NCBI GenBank assembly: GCA_023428645.1
Contig: JAEYXD010000210.1
Span: 1 to 64,000, forward strand
DNA length: 64,000 nucleotides
Reading direction: 5' to 3'
Origin: Pseudomonadota bacterium
Lineage (GTDB): Bacteria; Pseudomonadota; Gammaproteobacteria; Steroidobacterales; Steroidobacteraceae
The translations under genes and the position numbers were made by a program. Each line of letters starts with the position of its first letter. Position 1 is the stretch's first letter. Positions 62,208 to 64,000 of the stretch are shown in pieces. The notes under the pieces are model-generated. The model had not been told where the DNA came from, made no database searches, and was given only the letters and a program-made list of their open reading frames with translations.

Positions 62208-62702
62208 ATGACTGGCGCGATGTATCCAGGCACTTTCGATCCGATCACGAACGGGCACCATGACTTGGTGCGCCGTGCGGCGGATATTTTCGACAGGGTC
62301 GTCGTCGCGGTCGCGGCAAACCCGGGCAAGGCGCCGTTGTTCACGGTCGACGAGCGCGTCGAACTCGCGCGCCAGGTGCTCGGCGACATCCCGAATGTCG
62401 AGGTCACCGGCTATTCCGGTCTCACGGTGGATTTCGCGCGCCAGCATGGGCTGCGCGTCGTCGTGCGCGGGTTGCGTGCAGTGTCCGATTTCGAATTCGA
62501 ATTCCAGCTCGCGACGATGAGCCGACATCTATCCGACAAGGTCGATTACGTCTTTCTCACCCCGACCGAACAGTTCAATTTCATTTCATCGACGCTGATC
62601 CGCGAGATCGCGAGCCTCGGTGGGGACGTCAGTCAATTCGTGCATCCCATTGTCAAAGAGGCGCTCGCGCAGGCCTGGGCGCGGCGCCGCGCCCAGCAAT
62701 AA
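62208..62702 (+). CDS. coaD: Phosphopantetheine adenylyltransferase (CoA synthesis)
   Basis: Joins 4-phosphopantetheine to AMP, the penultimate step of coenzyme A synthesis. The 164-residue hexamer-type protein has the nucleotidyltransferase motif PGTFDPITNGHHDL (TxGH variant), VVRGLRAVSDFEFEFQLA and FISSTLIREIASLGG. The usual second-position residue is as expected. ATG 62208 follows rsmD by 12 nt and the two form a unit. It ends 2 nt from the convergent mutM. Confidence 0.95.
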   Translation: MTGAMYPGTFDPITNGHHDLVRRAADIFDRVVVAVAANPGKAPLFTVDERVELARQVLGDIPNVEVTGYSGLTVDFARQHGLRVVVRGLRAVSDFEFEFQLATMSRHLSDKVDYVFLTPTEQFNFISSTLIREIASLGGDVSQFVHPIVKEALAQAWARRRAQQ

Positions 62703-62704
62703 CT

Positions 62705-63520
62705 TCATTTCTGGCAGTTGCCGCAAAAGTACGTCGAGCGCTGGCCCTGTACGACGTGGCGAATCGGTGTCTTGCAGACGCGGCAAGGCTCGCCGGTGCG
62801 CTCGTAGACGTACAGTCGCTGCCTGAAGTAGCCGGGCATGCCGTCCGCGTTCACGTAATCGCGCAACGTCGTGCCCCCGGAGCGGATCGCTTCCTGCAAG
62901 ACTTGCTTCACGGCGTTCGCGAGGGCCTCGAACTCCGCGAGCTTCAAGCGGCCCGCCGCGCGCCGCGGGCGAATGCCGGCGCGAAACAGCGCTTCGCTTG
63001 CGTAGATATTGCCGACCCCCACGACGATCTGGCTGTTCATCAGTAATTGCTTGATCGCGACGCGGCGACCTTTCGCGGCGCGCGCCAGGGCGGCGCCGTT
63101 GAATTCCGGCGCGAGCGGCTCAGGTCCGAGTGAACGCAACAATGGGTGCTGCTCGGGATCGCCCGTCGTCCACAGCACGCTGCCGAAGCGGCGCGGATCG
63201 TTGAAGCGCAGGCACGCGCCGGAATCCAGAACGATATCGAGATGATCGTGGAGCAGCGGCGGGGTCGCTGCGGGCAGCGCGCGCAAACTGCCGCTCATGC
63301 CCAGATGCAGGATCAACGTCCCATTCGCGAGGCTGAACAGCAGGTACTTCGCGCGGCGTTCCAGCGCGCGCACCTGCTGGCCCGCGGCCATGCTGGAGAG
63401 CTCGGCGGCTACGCGCCAGCGCAGGCGCGGCTCGCGCACATCGATGCGCACGATCGTGCGGCCGACGACCGCAGCAGCGACGCCGCGGCGCGTGGTTTCG
63501 ACCTCAGGTAGTTCGGGCAT
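62705..63520 (-). CDS. mutM: Formamidopyrimidine-DNA glycosylase (MutM/Fpg)
   Basis: Removes 8-oxoguanine and formamidopyrimidines. The 271-residue protein starts with PELPEVETTRRG (catalytic Pro2 and Glu3), has Lys58-type RRAKYLLF, the helix-two-turn-helix NIYASEALFRAGI, and a zinc finger (two CxxC pairs: CRVC and CGNC at the C-terminus). All catalytic residues are present. ATG 63520 is unambiguous. It is divergent from the desaturase gene. Confidence 0.96.
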   Translation of the reverse strand: MPELPEVETTRRGVAAAVVGRTIVRIDVREPRLRWRVAAELSSMAAGQQVRALERRAKYLLFSLANGTLILHLGMSGSLRALPAATPPLLHDHLDIVLDSGACLRFNDPRRFGSVLWTTGDPEQHPLLRSLGPEPLAPEFNGAALARAAKGRRVAIKQLLMNSQIVVGVGNIYASEALFRAGIRPRRAAGRLKLAEFEALANAVKQVLQEAIRSGGTTLRDYVNADGMPGYFRQRLYVYERTGEPCRVCKTPIRHVVQGQRSTYFCGNCQK

Positions 63521-63675
63521 GTCTCGAAATTATTACGCTGCAGCGCACGACGACAAAACTATTACGGAACGTGCTTGCGTCCCCCTGCTTGATGTTGATG
63601 AGATCAGCGTCACGATACCGCGTTGCGTCAGTCATGGCGTCGAGCGCGAAAGTTTGAGAGCAGGGAATCGCTCAT

Positions 63676-63703
63676 TTGGACCCCCACGGGGGTTGGCTAT
63701 AGT
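63676..63703 (+). promoter_or_regulatory. Promoter with an operator-like palindrome for the desaturase gene
   Basis: TTGGAC (63676-63681), 16 bp, TATAGT (63698-63703): a good housekeeping promoter. The spacer holds ACCCCC-AC-GGGGGT (63680-63693), a perfect 6-bp dyad that a repressor could use to block polymerase. RNA would start near 63710. Confidence 0.55.
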
Positions 63704-63758
63704 CGGGTGGCTCGATCGCGGATCGACGCCTTCGTTTCAGTTGTTTTAAGGGCGGCCT

Positions 63759-64000
63759 GTGAATCTCGATTTTTTGTACGGCATCCTCGACCTGAGTTTC
63801 TGGGGCTACGTGCTCGTGACGTTCCTGATGATTCAGGTGACTTTCATGGGCGTGACATTGTTTCTCCACCGCGATGCTACCCATCGCAGCCTCGATCTTC
63901 ATCCGGCGCTCCGTCATTTCTTCCGTCTCTGGTTGTGGATGAGCTCCGGCATCATCACGCGCGAGTGGGTCGCGGTGCATCGCAAGCATCACGCTCGCTG
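63759..64000 (+). CDS. Acyl-CoA desaturase (delta-9 type), N-terminal part
   Basis: Introduces a double bond into an acyl chain using oxygen. The first ~80 residues are seen before the window ends. A hydrophobic helix spans about 10-33, then the first two histidine boxes: HRDATHRSLDLHP and HRKHHA. Start is GTG 63759; the first in-frame ATG, at 63828, would cut into the helix, so GTG is preferred, with AAGGG upstream. It is under the promoter at 63676 and likely regulated by fatty-acid level. Confidence 0.85.
   Translation, partial: MNLDFLYGILDLSFWGYVLVTFLMIQVTFMGVTLFLHRDATHRSLDLHPALRHFFRLWLWMSSGIITREWVAVHRKHHAR

Overview
The window looks like ordinary chromosome from a high-GC gammaproteobacterium. 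Evidence for this is the gene order rpoH-ftsX-ftsE-ftsY next to rsmD and coaD, a gammaproteobacterial-type gshA, a TfoX-N protein, a ydbH/ydbL pair, a pdsRS two-component system and a GlyGly-CTERM secreted protease. Placement near Nevskiales, Steroidobacterales or Xanthomonadales is inference. I see no rRNA or tRNA genes, no CRISPR array, no insertion sequence and no phage genes. About fifty genes fill nearly all the sequence, many in short operons joined by ATGA stop/start overlaps.

Layout, left to right. 1-5.3 kb (minus): aldehyde dehydrogenase (cut by the edge), glutamine-synthetase-like ligase, ethanolamine-type permease and a diguanylate cyclase; this looks like import and gamma-glutamylation of an amine. 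5.6-11.4 kb: an Mpo1-like membrane protein, gshA, a FixL-like haem-PAS kinase with its FixJ regulator, a degenerate lone receiver that shares a promoter motif with fixL, and cbpA. 11.5-17.5 kb: a secreted M12B-type metalloprotease, then a cecR-ybhG-ybhF-ybhS-like regulator/exporter operon. 17.7-23.1 kb: glnB with a possible sigma-54 promoter, qor, a glutathione transferase, divergent acetolactate synthase subunits and gloA.

23.4-30 kb: fatty-acid catabolism (acyl-CoA synthetase, a double-TetR regulator, thiolase, FadB-like multifunctional protein). 30-38.2 kb: TfoX-N protein, a TPR membrane protein, a cupin, then a run of exported proteins (two signal-bearing short-chain dehydrogenase/epimerase proteins, a lipoprotein, a PQQ sugar dehydrogenase fused to c-type haem sites). 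38.4-46.5 kb: a glycerophosphodiesterase plus a glycerol-kinase-like gene, a three-gene operon headed by a receiver-transmembrane protein, and a second-type EF-G.

46.5-51.7 kb: two lipoproteins (one a methyltransferase), then ydbH with a lipidated DUF1318/YdbL protein, matching an inner-to-outer-membrane lipid bridge. 51.7-54.9 kb: pdsS/pdsR (kinase/regulator of the proteobacterial dedicated sortase system) with no sortase nearby, and a divergent small membrane ORF. 55-64 kb: glutaryl-CoA dehydrogenase, a second Mpo1-like protein, an OmpA-family lipoprotein, the rpoH-ftsXEY block, rsmD-coaD, mutM and the start of an acyl-CoA desaturase.

The points most worth following up are the FixLJ module with its orphan receiver and shared motif, the YdbH system lacking a separate YnbE, the pdsRS pair without sortase, the receiver-TM-OmpA-like fusion, the double TetR in the fad region, and a ~47-bp dispersed palindromic element found just after two unrelated stop codons. 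No single cluster stands out as a wholly new system; family assignments are from motif recognition and memory, without database searches.
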